Shown piece by piece: positions 10,624 through 21,855 of a DNA stretch of 64,000 nucleotides. Source of the DNA: Ananas comosus (Eukaryota > Streptophyta > Magnoliopsida > Poales > Bromeliaceae); assembly GCF_001540865.1 (NCBI RefSeq), contig NC_033629.1:9979873-10043872 (forward strand), given 5' to 3'. Both the position numbers and the translations under genes were made by a program. Numbering within the stretch: position 1 is the stretch's first letter; every line of letters starts with the position of its first letter. Below the pieces are notes generated by a model. That model made no database searches. It was not told the origin of the DNA and saw nothing but the letters and a program-made list of their open reading frames with translations.

Positions 10624-11256
10624 TGGAACGTCCGGCGAGATCCCGGTCGTCAGGCGAGATTCCAGCGAAGACCCTCAGTTGGAAGGCAGATGCGGAAAAG
10701 GAAGACGAGTAAAGAATTAGGGCGGAAGGAGGGGAGGATCAGATCGAATCTATGATCAGCGAGAAAGAGTATCTAGTAGTAAGGAATAAGGAGTGGGAAG
10801 CGGGTTCGTAAGTGGTGGTTCGGGTACGGGTTCGGGCATTGACCGGCGCTCTGGACCCGACTGCAGCAGAGGCTAGCCCACTTCGGATTGGGCCCAATAG
10901 CTACTTTCTGTTATTTACTTTTGCGTAGAAGTCCTTCAGTTTTCCTTATTTTACATTTTATCACAGATCTGGATATTATATGATGTAGTATTGTAAACAG
11001 GAGATTATTATGNTGGAAATAGAGAATTAAGAGCTTCTCCTCCTTACTCATTTTCCTCCCCACTCTATATCTCTCTAGCTTCTTCAACCCTTATCTCATC
11101 TAATTCTGTCTCCTCTTCTCTCAATCACTCTTTATCTCTTCACTCTGATTGGTATTATCTTACGCTCGCGCTTGCAATTCACCGTCATCCTCGACGCCCT
11201 ACTCGCCTCAGGAAATCTATCATCATCGGCGGTTGCGTTCGAGTAAGGATATAACA
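10624..11256 (+). repeat. 3' LTR of the Gypsy element
   Basis: Begins TGGAACGTCC and ends GGATATAACA, followed at once by the second TTTCC. It differs from the 5' LTR by scattered substitutions, a 3-base insertion near 10983, one ambiguous base (11013) and a ~26-base deletion. Its ATG at 11149 is in frame with the kinase downstream. Confidence 0.93.
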
Positions 11257-13457
11257 TTTCCTCTCCGACGTCCAGGTCTTGCGTTTCTGCTGTGTCTCCT
11301 CGTCCTCTTACTCGCCTCGTCCCCTGCAGCTTCCTCCGGCGACGCTGGGACGTACATCTTGACGGCGGCGAGGGTGCGGGGCACGGGCGGCAGCGGCAGC
11401 GGCAGCAGCGTCGCATGGGACAGCAATATGACCCTCCTCGGCGACGCGTCCCTCAAGAACGGCACCATCAGCCTCACTTACGACACCCTCACCACCGGCA
11501 TCGGCGCCGGCCGAGCCCTTTACTCATGTCCCGTCCGCTTTCTTGATCGCGCCACTCGTGCCCCGGCCTCCTTCGCCACCACCTTCACATTCTCCATCCG
11601 ACCCACCACCTGCTCATCCTCTACCTCAGACTCCGCCCCCCGTCTCGCCCCCTTTCCCTGCTTCGGCGACGGCCTCGCCTTCCTCCTCACCTCCGACCCC
11701 CGCTTCCTCGGCGCCGCCAACGGCTTCTTGGGCCTCTTCTCCAACGCCGCCGCCTGCCCCGACCCCGCCACCGTGGCCGTCGAGTTCGACACCATCCTCG
11801 ACCCCCTGCTCCGCGACATCGACGACAACCACGTGGACGTCGACGTCGGCGTGATCTTATCCGCCGCCGCCGCCCCAGCGCGCGACGCCGGCGTCGACCT
11901 CAAGAAGGGCGTGCCAATGACGGCGTGGGTCGACTACAGCGCCGCTCGCAAGATGCTGCGGGTCTGGCTCGGCAACTCGCACTCGCGCCCACCGCGCCCG
12001 CTGATCGTCGCCCCCATCGACCTCTCCGCGCTCCTCCAAGAGTTTATGTACGTCGGCTTCTCCGCCTCCAACGGCCGCGGCGCCGCCCTTCACCTCGTCG
12101 ACAACTGGAGCTTCCGCACCTTCGGCTTCTCCTCCTCATCACGTCCCGCTCTTCCTCCACCTTCTTCACCAGCCGACGGCAACGACAGCAGAAGCGGCAG
12201 CGATGAGATCAGTCCTCCTCCAGGTCCGTCTCCCTGTCTGCCTCGGTTGGGTCTGGTCATCGGGGGCATTGCCGGCGTTCTCTTCTTGATAGCAACGTCT
12301 ACCACGGTGACTCTCTGGTGGCGTTTCCGATGGAACTTGGACTACGGCGACTGCGACTGTGGTGGTGAGGAGGAGGTCAGCAGCACTAGGAGCAGAAAAC
12401 GCAGCTCGGTGAATGGCGAACCAAGGATGGAAGTGCTGACGAGGATTTCTTTGGACGAGGTAATGTTCGCGACCGGGGAATTCCACGACAGCAACCTCCT
12501 GGGCGACGGCGCCTCCGCCACCGTGTACCAAGGGGTGCTGGCTGCTGGGTCGAGGGTCGCCGTCAAACGCTTCGGCCGCGTGGAGCACCTCACCAGCCCG
12601 TATGCCGCCGAGCTGCCGACCGTCATCGCTTGCTGTCGGCACCAAAACCTGGTGCCCCTCGCCGGCCGGTGCTGCGAGAATGACGAGCTTGTCTTGGTCT
12701 ACGAGTTCATGCCCAACGGCACCCTCGACCACGCCCTGCATTCATTACCCGATCATCGCAGTGCAGTAGTCCTCCCGTGGGGTGTTCAGAAGAACGTCGT
12801 CCTCGGCGTCGCCTCCGCCCTCGCCTTCCTGCACGACGATTGTGAGAAGAGGATCGTCCATCGCAACGTCAAATCGTGCAACATCCTCCTTGATGCCGAC
12901 TTCAACGCCAAGCTCGGGTATTTCGGCCTCGCGCTGCACAACAGCCGCGGCAGCAGCGGGTGTGCTGCGCTGGTGTCGCAGCCGGACGGCACAATTGGGT
13001 ACCTAGCGCCGGAGTACGTCCGCTCGGGCGTGGCCACCGACAAGTCCGACATGTACAGCTTCGGGGTAGTGGCGCTGGAGGTGGCGACGGGGCGGCGGTC
13101 GGTGGACAAAGGACTGGTGCTCGTGGACTGGGTCTGGGAATTGTGGGGCCATCGGAGGCTATTGCACGCAGCGGATCCCCAGTTGCGAGGACGGTTCCAC
13201 GAGAAGGAGATGGCGCGGATGCTGATCGTCGGCCTCAGCTGCAGCCACCTTGACAGCAACAAAGGCCGAGAATGAGGAAGGCCATCAGAATGCTGCACGG
13301 CACGGCGCCGCTGCCGTCCCTACCCGCTCGAAAGCCGGCTGTCAGGCTGCCGTCTCTGCTGCCGCCGGAGCCTTCGTCGTCCTCGACGACCACTGCCCAA
13401 GATACGTGCTCCCGATCGTCCAGTGATGCCAATACTGCCTATTTCAGTTGCAGCTAA
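11149..13457 (+). pseudogene. L-type lectin receptor-like kinase, 3' portion, inactive
   Basis: L-type LecRKs are plasma-membrane receptors with an outer legume-lectin domain and an inner Ser/Thr kinase. An ATG in the 3' LTR opens a 708-residue frame: residues 1-36 are LTR sequence, ~43-62 the signal peptide, ~65-330 the lectin domain (VEFDTILDP and NHVDVDVG visible), ~367-391 a membrane helix, ~430-700 the kinase. The P-loop (LGDGASATVYQG) and VAVKRF lysine (~473) are intact, as is GTIGYLAPEYV. The catalytic loop reads HRN (Asn ~573) instead of HRD, and DFG reads YFG (Tyr ~591), so two essential aspartates are gone. At about 13265 one A is missing from an AAA run: the frame stops at 13275 while the expected tail continues in another frame to 13457. 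GC-rich, intronless. A pseudogene, or at most a pseudokinase. Confidence 0.9.
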
Positions 13458-16033
13458 TACAGTACGCACACACATACATATACACACACACATATTACAG
13501 TAAGATAATTGCATGTTTAATTTGTTATAATTTCTCTTTCTAATTTTTTATGCTGCTCTAATTAAGTTTTATATTTTAATTTAGTTTGCTAATTTTTAAT
13601 GTATCGTTAACGTAAAAATGAGTGATATGACAATATTGCGATTGATGATCCGTTAATAATTGAAATGTCATATTACTTTTGATATATCTTCCATGCATTA
13701 ATACTTAGTTAATTAAATTAGAATGTGAGACTTAATTATAATATTTCTAGTAGTTTGAGTTAAAATTTATAACAAATTTAAATTTTAGAACTACAATATC
13801 ATCCGATTCATAGTTTGAGACCATACGTGTAATTTACTTTATTCAAATATCTGTAACAACTGTGTGATAAAATTGAGAAATTTCGAAGAAAAAATAGTTT
13901 TCTTTAGTCATACAATACCTTATGTTTAATAAGATAACCTTTGCCTTTATTTCTAGTCTTTTGTTTTGTTTTGTTTTTTTTTTTTTCCTGCAAAGTGATA
14001 CAAGATCAACAATAAAAAATAAACTATAATTCTACAATATTCGTATCCAAAAGCTACACTTATAAACAAAAAGAAAATTGATTTTTTCGTCATTGAATAC
14101 CTAATGTTTAATCAAAGAGCCTTCACTTATAACTTTCTCTGTTGAAGTCTTTTATAATAAAAATTGAATTATAATTCTATAACACTATTGTATGAAAACT
14201 AATTTTCATATACTATTTTATCATTGTTATTTTGTTTTTAAACCAAATAGGAATTAGTACTTGGATGAGAGAGGGTAGGAATTACAGATCTTTTTTTTAT
14301 CCTTGACTTAGCAATTCTTTTTTTTGAATAGGTTTATGTGGTGGTATGTTGTATTGAATGAGTTAAGACGGGGATGGTTTTCAAAGCATGTAATCTTACT
14401 CTCTTGCAATGTGATTAAATAGTTCTCTGACAATATTTGACTAGTTATTCTACATTTTTCTGGAAGAAAAAAATCGATTGAAAAATGTCGCCCTTACATT
14501 CTGTAGATAGGCTCGTGTTGTGGTGTGTTTCATTAAATGAGTTAAGATGGGGATGGTTTTCAAAACACATAATTTTACTCTTTTACGATGTGATCAATAG
14601 GTCACTAACTAATATTTCACTAGTTATTCTATACTTTTCTAGAACAAAAAACTTATTGAAAAATTCTACCGTTTCATTATATATATATAGAGAGAGAGAG
14701 AGAGTTGGGATGGAATAATCTTAATAGTACGTAGCTGTTGATATTATTTAGTTTTTAGTGTTTAGATTGCTTTGAGATTTAGGTCACAGAAAAAAAAGGA
14801 TAAGCAAATGAGTGATAGAACCTTCTTGCTGCCAGCCGACAAAGACATTAAAGGAGGTCATGTCAACAACCAAAGCATGTCAGGTAAAAAATTTTCTTTT
14901 AAATTTCCATCTCAACATCTCGTTCTCCTTAGATCGATCTTTATCTCTTTCTCCTTCGGCCTCTATTCCAATCCAAAAAATTACAAGCTCCTCTAATCTT
15001 TAGGTAAACTTTCACTCACTCACTCACTCTCTCTCTCTACTCTTAAACTAATGGTTTTAATCTCAGTTTTATGGCTAATACCTACGCTACTACTTAACAT
15101 ATGCTTCATCTTCTTCCTTGCATTGCTTTATTAGAAGAGATTTAATTCTTCATTGCACTATTTTGCATGTGAAAGCAATAACGGATTTGTCCTGGAGCAG
15201 TGGAAATGATCAATCTAGTATAGTTTGTACTAGCATGGAAAACTGGTGACATCAAAACTTCTTATACCTATGCAAATCTAGATGGACTGTTCTATAATTG
15301 ATTCAACTTATATTCAAAGATCGGATGGGAGCTTCGGTTCCAATAGTGCATTCTTTAAGTGGTGAACTCGAATCGTGAGCATTCACAAGTTAGGATTGCA
15401 GATTGACAAGGATTTCACTTATACAGCTGCTCATTCTCCCAAAAGCGAGATTAGGAAAGTTGAGAGTTAAGATTGGGCTTTTTTTTTCATTGTATCACTT
15501 GTGGAACTTTCTATCTATGATATTTGTGAAGGTGTGTTGTTGTAATTTCAACTAATTTTAGCTTTTTTGTATGAACTCCGTCGAAATAAAATACTTCAAT
15601 TTCATATAACTAACGAGTTCTATAATTTCTTTTCCTAATAATTTAGTTTTTATCTTTTTTGACTTCAAAGATGCATCCACTGTGAGAAAACAGAATTTCT
15701 AAGCTTATCTTCTAAAGAGTTCACCAATAATTTTTAGCTTAATAGAGTAATGCATTTATTATACTTCAGCAGTTTATATCTCATTGAATGCAACTATATC
15801 TTGTAGAATACAAAGAATTCAAAAATCCCATCTTGAGAAAAAAAAAATCACCAAATTGAATTAAAAACCTTATCTTGTGCAAAAAAAGTCACCAAACCAA
15901 AAAAAGCAAGCATTCAAAGATGAGACAAATATTCAAATTTCGCAAAATATTCAGATTATCACCAATAACACAAGGCTTCATTTTTAGAATTATTTTTACG
16001 GAATAAAACTAAGAATGCAAAGTTCATTCATCT
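13458..16033. other. AT-rich spacer with short CA repeats
   Basis: Holds the 3' flank of the kinase, a CA-rich run at 13465-13492, long T runs (13975-13986) and a degenerate direct duplication (separate entry). A region around 13545-13870 resembles a palindromic MITE remnant. No convincing exon was found. Confidence 0.5.
14330..14672. repeat. Degenerate direct duplication of ~165 bases
   Basis: About 14330-14487 and 14506-14672 share GAGTTAAGA(C/T)GGGGATGG, TTTTCAAA(G/A)CA, ATTTGACTAGTTATTCTA-like and GATTGAAAAAT-like blocks in the same order. Divergence is roughly one base in six, so this is an old tandem duplication. Function unknown. Confidence 0.75.
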
Positions 16034-17381
16034 TAAACCACAAATTTCATACATCATAAGCATCACCATCAACACAAAGCTTTAATTACAAGAATTTAAT
16101 ATTAAACCTTCTATAAAAAGTTAAAAAATAGAGGAAACACTTGCGAACCAACTACAGAGAATTCTAATTTTCTAAGCCAAAAATTCTAGTAAATAGAATT
16201 AAAATATAGTCACCAAAAAATGATGAAATATATAGCCAAAACGGCAACAAATAGTAATCCGAAAAATTCTAATTTCCTAAGCCAAAATAGCAGCAATTAG
16301 CAGTCCAAACAATATAAGAATGTTTATTTTCCCGAAAAAAATTTAGAAAATAGTTTTTTTTTGCTGGAAAAGTAATTCTTGTCCGTTTGGTTTCAGAAAA
16401 AAGTGTTTTAGAAAAAGTCTTTTCTAGATTTTATGCAAAAGTCTTCTGTTTGTTTTTCAGATTTTTATCGAGAAAATAAAAAACTATGAAAATTAAAGAT
16501 ACTTTCTATGGAATTTTTTTTTGCTGAATACAGTTTTTATGATTTTTCAAATAAAACAAAACAATCGCTAAAAGAAGACGAAACAAACATCCATCTAAAA
16601 CACATGCAAACAAATAAAGATCTTAGATTATCATATATTTTACTCCTCTTTCAATATATAATGATGAATAGGTCATATTATCGCATTAGTCCACAGTCCA
16701 TTAGTGGTACAATTTCTAATTCTTAACCTTTCTCAATCATTGTCTAAAACCCATTAAAAATAAGCAAGAAAATTTTAAACCACAAATTTCATACATTACA
16801 GGTCATCACCACCAACACGAAGCTTTAGTTACAAGAATTTAATATTAAACCTTCTATAAAAAGCTAAAAAATAAAGGGAACCCTTAAGAACCAACTACAA
16901 TTTAGAGAAAATTCTAATTTTCTGAGCCAAAAATTCTAGCAAATAGAATTAAAATACAATCACCAAAAAATGATTAAATATATTATTTTTCTAAGCCAAA
17001 ACAGCACCAATTAATCCAAAAAATTCTAATTTTCTACGCCAAAATAGCACCAATTAGTAGTCCAAAAAATCTTGGAAAAATATTTGAAAATATTTTTTTT
17101 TGCTGGAAAAGTAATTCTCATCTACCAGGTTTTCAGAAAAAAGTGTTTTAGAAAAAGTCTTTTCTAGATTTTATGCAAAAGTCTTCTTTTTGTTTTTCAG
17201 ATTTTTATCCAGAAAATAAAAACTATGAAAATTAATTATGCTTTCTATGGAAATTTTTTTTTGCCGAATACAGTTTTTATGATTTTCCGAGAAACAGAAC
17301 AATCCCTAAAAGAAGACCTAGTATTGGAAACAAACATCCATCTAAGAAACATGCAAACAAATAAAGATCTTAGATTATCAT
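16034..17381. repeat. Two ~600-base direct repeats
   Basis: Unit 1 (16034-16634) and unit 2 (16777-17381) align along their length: both start AAACCACAAATTTCATACAT and both end with AAAGATCTTAGATTATCAT, separated by ~142 bases. Unit 2 ends exactly where an LTR-like element begins (17382), so an insertion cut the second unit. The content is AT-rich and non-coding. Confidence 0.85.
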
Positions 17382-18530
17382 TGTCACGCCCCGACATCCC
17401 TCTTTGTCAGCCATTTTGAAATTGGGCTATCTTTTGCAAATCAGAGTCTGCGGAAAAGCGCCTCCTTTTTGTTTTGGTTAAACCTAGACCCCAACGACGT
17501 GCAACAAACTGATCACAAATACAAGAAATTCTCTATTCAAACGAACAGAGTCTTCTCTATATTTGCACAGTATAGCACACAGTACAAGTGACAACAATAA
17601 CATACCACTCATATTTATAATATACACAATTCGCACAGATCATTATATCACAAGTTTTCACATTCATCCCTACTAGTTAAAAGCGCCACGCACACGAAAG
17701 CTTCACTTTTAAACTCTAGTTTTACGAAAATTCACAAAAAAAAGGCCAAAAAATCACTTTGAAAACCATTTTTCATATGGAAGCCTTTGTTTTGAACACA
17801 CTACCACGAGGGGTAGAAATCCACATTCCGAAATCCGTGTCAAAAGTCATAAGTGTCCAAAAACCATGAATTTTTCAAAAAACCATGAGTAACCAAAAAC
17901 TCATAAATATGTCATCCAAAAATCCGCGAATAAAAAATCATCAACTGAACCACATAAGAACAACTACTAATAGGTATAGGAAGTAAACTATACTATCTCA
18001 TATACACAAGAAGCGTCAAACCAGAACTGATACTGTGAGGTTGGAATCTCTATCTCATGCTATCTATGTCCTCACGCACCGTCCTGACCCTCACTGCCCG
18101 AGCTACCTGAAAAATAGTGAGGGGTGAGAACATATAAACATGTCTCCCTCTCCCAGTGGGTATTGCAAGTCGACGAAGGCCGTACACACTAGCAGACAGA
18201 AGGGATAAATAGCAGTAGTAACAAGAAAATTAGGTATGATGACAAGGAATAACAACCTTCGATAATTACTAAAGAAGCTACTACTGTAAAGTGAAATAAT
18301 AAAGCAACTACCAACCATAGTCAATAGTCAAGGTAGTGCAATAGTAATGATAATAGAACTGAAAACAACTGTGATAATGATATGAACAACCACTACTGCA
18401 AAGGAAGATAGGAAAATGACTATGCGTCAACTACTACTGATAGCACAAGTACACCCAATCAACTGCCATATTGGTTTAAGGACCTCAGGCTATGCCACAA
18501 CCGCTTTAATAGGGATATGACTCTAGCAGT
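17382..18530 (-). mobile_element. LTR-like fragment ending TGTCACGCCCC (minus orientation)
   Basis: Starts abruptly with TGTCACGCCCCGACATCC after the duplicated unit. Read on the minus strand this is the ...GGGGCGTGACA end typical of many plant Gypsy LTRs. The first ~500 bases match a second copy at 23052-23590 in the same orientation. No second end or target duplication could be set, because another element sits further right. No coding capacity. Confidence 0.6.
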
Positions 18531-19232
18531 AGACCACTAGGTCTCGGGGAGCTTCGGATCGTCGAAAACTATGAATGGGGCACCTGTGAGCCTTAGCTCA
18601 AGGTGCAAGGAGCAGGGGGCTCTCCGGCCGGTTGTTGGCAACCTGCCAGTGCAGGCGCCGGCTAGAGTCAGCGGCAGAGGGGGAGGGGAGTGTGGTGCTC
18701 CCTCTGGCCGGTGATAAGGAGTGGCGGTGGTGGCTGGTGAGGCTCGGCAAGCACAAGTGCAGGCTAGAGCCGGGCCTTGCACAGCGGCAACGGCGGCGGC
18801 AGGCTGCCCGAGGCCGAGGGAGGCAGCGGTGAGAGTCGGCAGCGGTAGCGGCTGCAACCCTATGAGGCTGGGCTCCTCCCTGCCCTAGCTTGGCCCAGGG
18901 GTGATTCCAGCGATTGCGACGGCGACGACGAGGCACGATGACACCAGAAAAGGTAGCCAGAGGTCGGGAAGGCCGAGAGCAACCCAAAGGAGGTGGGCTC
19001 AAGTTTCCCTTTTGTTCGGGCTCACCGAGAAATGAGAGTGGGGAAGAGGATGGTGATAGAGAGATTGAGGGAAAGAGAGGGATGATGGTTGTGGTGGCAA
19101 GACCTGGGCTGCCGGCGGCCAGAGATGCGCGCAGCAGATCCAGATGGGGAAGGGGGTGGCTGCTGGGTGAGAGAGTGATGAAGAGAGAAATTCAGATGAG
19201 AGGTGAAGGGAAGAAATCCTAGATCTCTCATT
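18531..19232. other. GC-rich non-coding island in the outer repeat element
   Basis: About 700 GC-rich bases with glycine/arginine/proline-type low-complexity frames on both strands and no domain. It ends at the GGCTC duplication of the solo LTR. Read on the minus strand it has the CT-rich look of a plant gene leader or of an LTR leader. I do not call a gene. Confidence 0.4.
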
Positions 19233-20354
19233 GGCTCTGTCACGCCCTGGGAGCTGGCGTAGGCCCGCCCGGTGCGTGCCTTGACCCGCCATATGCCTGC
19301 ACATATAAGGCGTCTACAACAATAGAGATATAAAAGTAAGAAAAAGTAAGACAACTAAAGATATCAGAGCAACTAACAGCTAAATTCTAACAACAAGTAG
19401 AGGAAAAGAAAACTGATACACTAATATAAAACATAAGGTAAATACATCAACTGTCTCAAAATACAAAAGGGTGGTCTCTAAACATGGTACAACTCTCAAC
19501 CTCTCCAAAATAAAATCAATGAGAGGTAGACCACCTATTGATAAATCTCTCGCCAAAGAGCTAGCTCGAGGCGATACCCTTTTCGCGGTCCCTAGCCTCA
19601 CCCAGTGTGGAAGGCTCTGAAAGGAAACAAGAAACAGGGGCGTGAGAACTATAATTTATAGTTTCCAGTGGGCAATTACTGACCTTAGCACAATGCACTA
19701 CTAGGCCCAAAAGAATAAGGTAGATATGAAAAGCAATGAAAAATTAATTGCAGATATGAAAGCATATATATTGAATGCTAAACTACTAAGCCATAAATAA
19801 CATGATATCAATATGTTGTACGTTCATTCTACCATGATCAAGTATGTCCAATACATAACTAGTATGATCCCACATGACAAGCAAGTATACTGTAATGCAA
19901 TGAGCGATATTACTAAGTATACTACATGTCTTAAATGTCCAATGCTATGTATTAAGCATGTCAAGCTAATCCAACTACTACACCCTATCTAGTAATGATT
20001 ATTATTATGGATTGATGTCATTGTTCAATTTTGTTTTAGAACCTACACAAGTGTAGTCCAGCTTGTGCAACCTAAGTGCCGGTGGTAGCTCCAATATTTC
20101 CACTCTCGGAATGAGTCTATCCCTCCCGACCCCATAAGTTTCTCGATATCACACGAGCGAACATAAATTGCGTAGGCCAACTCCGGAGTGCTGGTTTGTA
20201 GGGAGCGACCCTCACAAGTATGTGCGAATAAGCACAAATGACAAACAAGCATAGTCACCGTCTCAAGTACCCAATCATCATGTCTCTAACATGGTAATAG
20301 TCACTAGTAATCCATCGGTCTAGTTCTATGTCACAATATGAAGTTCCAACATTC

Positions 20355-20545
20355 ACTAAGTCTAGTGCCTCTTTATGACACTAGCATTGCTACATCCAAG
20401 ATGTTCCAATCCTCATGCCTCTTTATGGCATTATTAGTAGGTTCATATATACTCCAAGCTCAATGTCGCTTTATGACATTAGCTCTCTAGTTTACAAGTT
20501 ATTCAAGTCCAAAGCCACTTTATGACCTAATATATTCTCCTATGT
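20355..20545. repeat. Short tandem array of CTTTATGACAT-type units in the solo LTR
   Basis: Four degenerate units share GCCTCTTTATGRCAYTAG (20370, 20422, 20464 and 20513 approximately), spaced about 50 bases apart. Non-coding; probably structure within the LTR. Confidence 0.6.
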
Positions 20546-21494
20546 CCAATTGAGATTTATATCCAAGGGCATATTACATTTATCATTTCCACTATATGAA
20601 ATATAATTCCAAGTCCCGAATGCGAATGCTAATCTCATGCATAAGTCTCACATGTAAGCTCGCTACTACATAGAGGTCCAAAAATGCATTGTATACAACA
20701 TAAGTATTTTAGGCATTCTAAAATTCATAAATAATGCATCTAACATGAAAATGCATGATTTTCCATTTTACAATACTTAAATCAACAAGAATGAGATTTT
20801 CTCATTTTTGGTGAGGTCAAACCTACAGAAACTCCGCTAAATCTCCTTCGTTTGCCCCGACGAAGGTGCCCTCTAGCCTCCTAGTCCCCTAAAGGTAAAT
20901 CTAGGAAGGATAAGTGAACGTTACGAACAACTCCAAGTCCGAACAATAAACAAGCCAAGAAATGGTCAAAAACTCACCTATAGAGTAAAAATTCCTCTCA
21001 AGCTCCAAAAAAGAGTTAGAACCCTTTCAATCCAACCTAGAGGAAGGTTCTAATCCAATGAATTAAGCTTTAAAAGCCCTAAATCCAAAATGCCCAAATA
21101 AACCCTAAGTTTCCATTTCTAGGGTTTCCACACATGAAATCCACCAAATTAAGATCTAGAGAGAAGTAACTAACTAACCTCTTTAGAAGCTCCAAACAAG
21201 GATCAAAACCAGCTAAGGTTGAAGATCAATCCTCAAGCAAGCTCCAAACTTCCTTCCAAAGCTTCTCCATTGGTGAGTAGGTCACCAAAAAAACCAAAAG
21301 AAGCAAAAAGAGGTGATTATTCCTCTACAAATTCAAGAAAAAGGAAAGAAAATCAAAGAGAGGAAGTGGAGGGGTCCTCTACCTGGTTCTCCTCTGTTCT
21401 CAACATAGGGAAACCTCAAAGGAGCATGGGGACTAATATAGAGTTGCTACAATAGCAAATACACCCCTCAAAGCTGTCAATTTGCAGTCTGCCA

Positions 21495-21660
21495 AAGTGT
21501 ACCGGTACATGAGAAAGTGTACCGGTACAGATCCCACGAATGCGCAAATTTGAGGCTCGGGTTGGCCATAAACCACATCTGTACCGATACAACCATCAGG
21601 GTTGTGCAGGTACAAAATGTGTTTCGGTACAACCATCAAGGTTGTATCGGTACACAATCC
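21495..21660. repeat. Array of GTACCGGTACA palindromes in LTR U3
   Basis: Copies of the palindrome TGTACCGGTACA or close variants occur at about 21498, 21519, 21580, 21607, 21624 and 21646, partly joined by repeats of CAACCATCARGGTTGT, itself an inverted repeat. On the minus strand this is 190-355 bases into the LTR, the position of U3 promoter or enhancer elements. Confidence 0.65.
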
Positions 21661-21855
21661 TGCAGAGGCAACCCGAGAGTAGACCACTTAATCCAATCTT
21701 CTGAATTTTGGTGCCACGTTCAAAACCTCAATTCTCGGGTTGCGAGCCTGGATCGGAACACTATCTACGACCCTCTAGAAACTGTGGAAAGGCTCAGAAC
21801 ACAGATCAACCACTCGAACCTCGCAATTTGTAAAGGTCTAGTGTGTTACAGGCTC

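Larger units (their letters stand above)
4978..11256 (+). mobile_element. Full-length Ty3/Gypsy LTR retrotransposon, chromodomain type
   Basis: A complete element of 6279 bases with LTRs of 653 and 633 bases that begin TG and end CA, flanked by a perfect 5-base duplication TTTCC (4973-4977 and 11257-11261). Order is LTR, primer site, gag, zinc knuckle, protease, reverse transcriptase, RNase H, integrase with a chromodomain-like tail, polypurine tract, LTR. Integrase after RNase H marks Ty3/Gypsy; the tail points to the chromovirus branch (Reina or Tekay-like; the lineage is my inference). It carries one in-frame stop in gag and one frameshift before integrase, so this copy is not autonomous as read. 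The LTRs are very similar apart from one deletion, which suggests a fairly recent insertion. Confidence 0.95.
19238..21850 (-). mobile_element. Solo LTR, 2.6 kb, with GGCTC target duplication
   Basis: Begins TGTCACGCCCTGGG and ends GTGTGTTACA; on the minus strand it therefore runs TGTAACACAC to CAGGGCGTGACA, with TG/CA ends. It is flanked by a perfect 5-base duplication GGCTC (19233-19237 and 21851-21855). No internal gag-pol, primer site or second LTR is present, so it is a solo LTR left by recombination, or a long LTR of the Tekay/Del class (inference from length and end sequence). It interrupts the older repeat that starts at 17382. Confidence 0.82.

Noticed and set aside
11520..12741. Several long minus-strand frames under the lectin kinase
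   Set aside because: Artefacts of the GC-rich third positions of the kinase; the plus frame has clear lectin and kinase domains.
18537..19222. Frames up to 134 codons in the GC-rich island (both strands)
   Set aside because: Low-complexity Pro/Arg/Ser or Gly/Arg peptides inside repeat sequence; no domain, no splice context.
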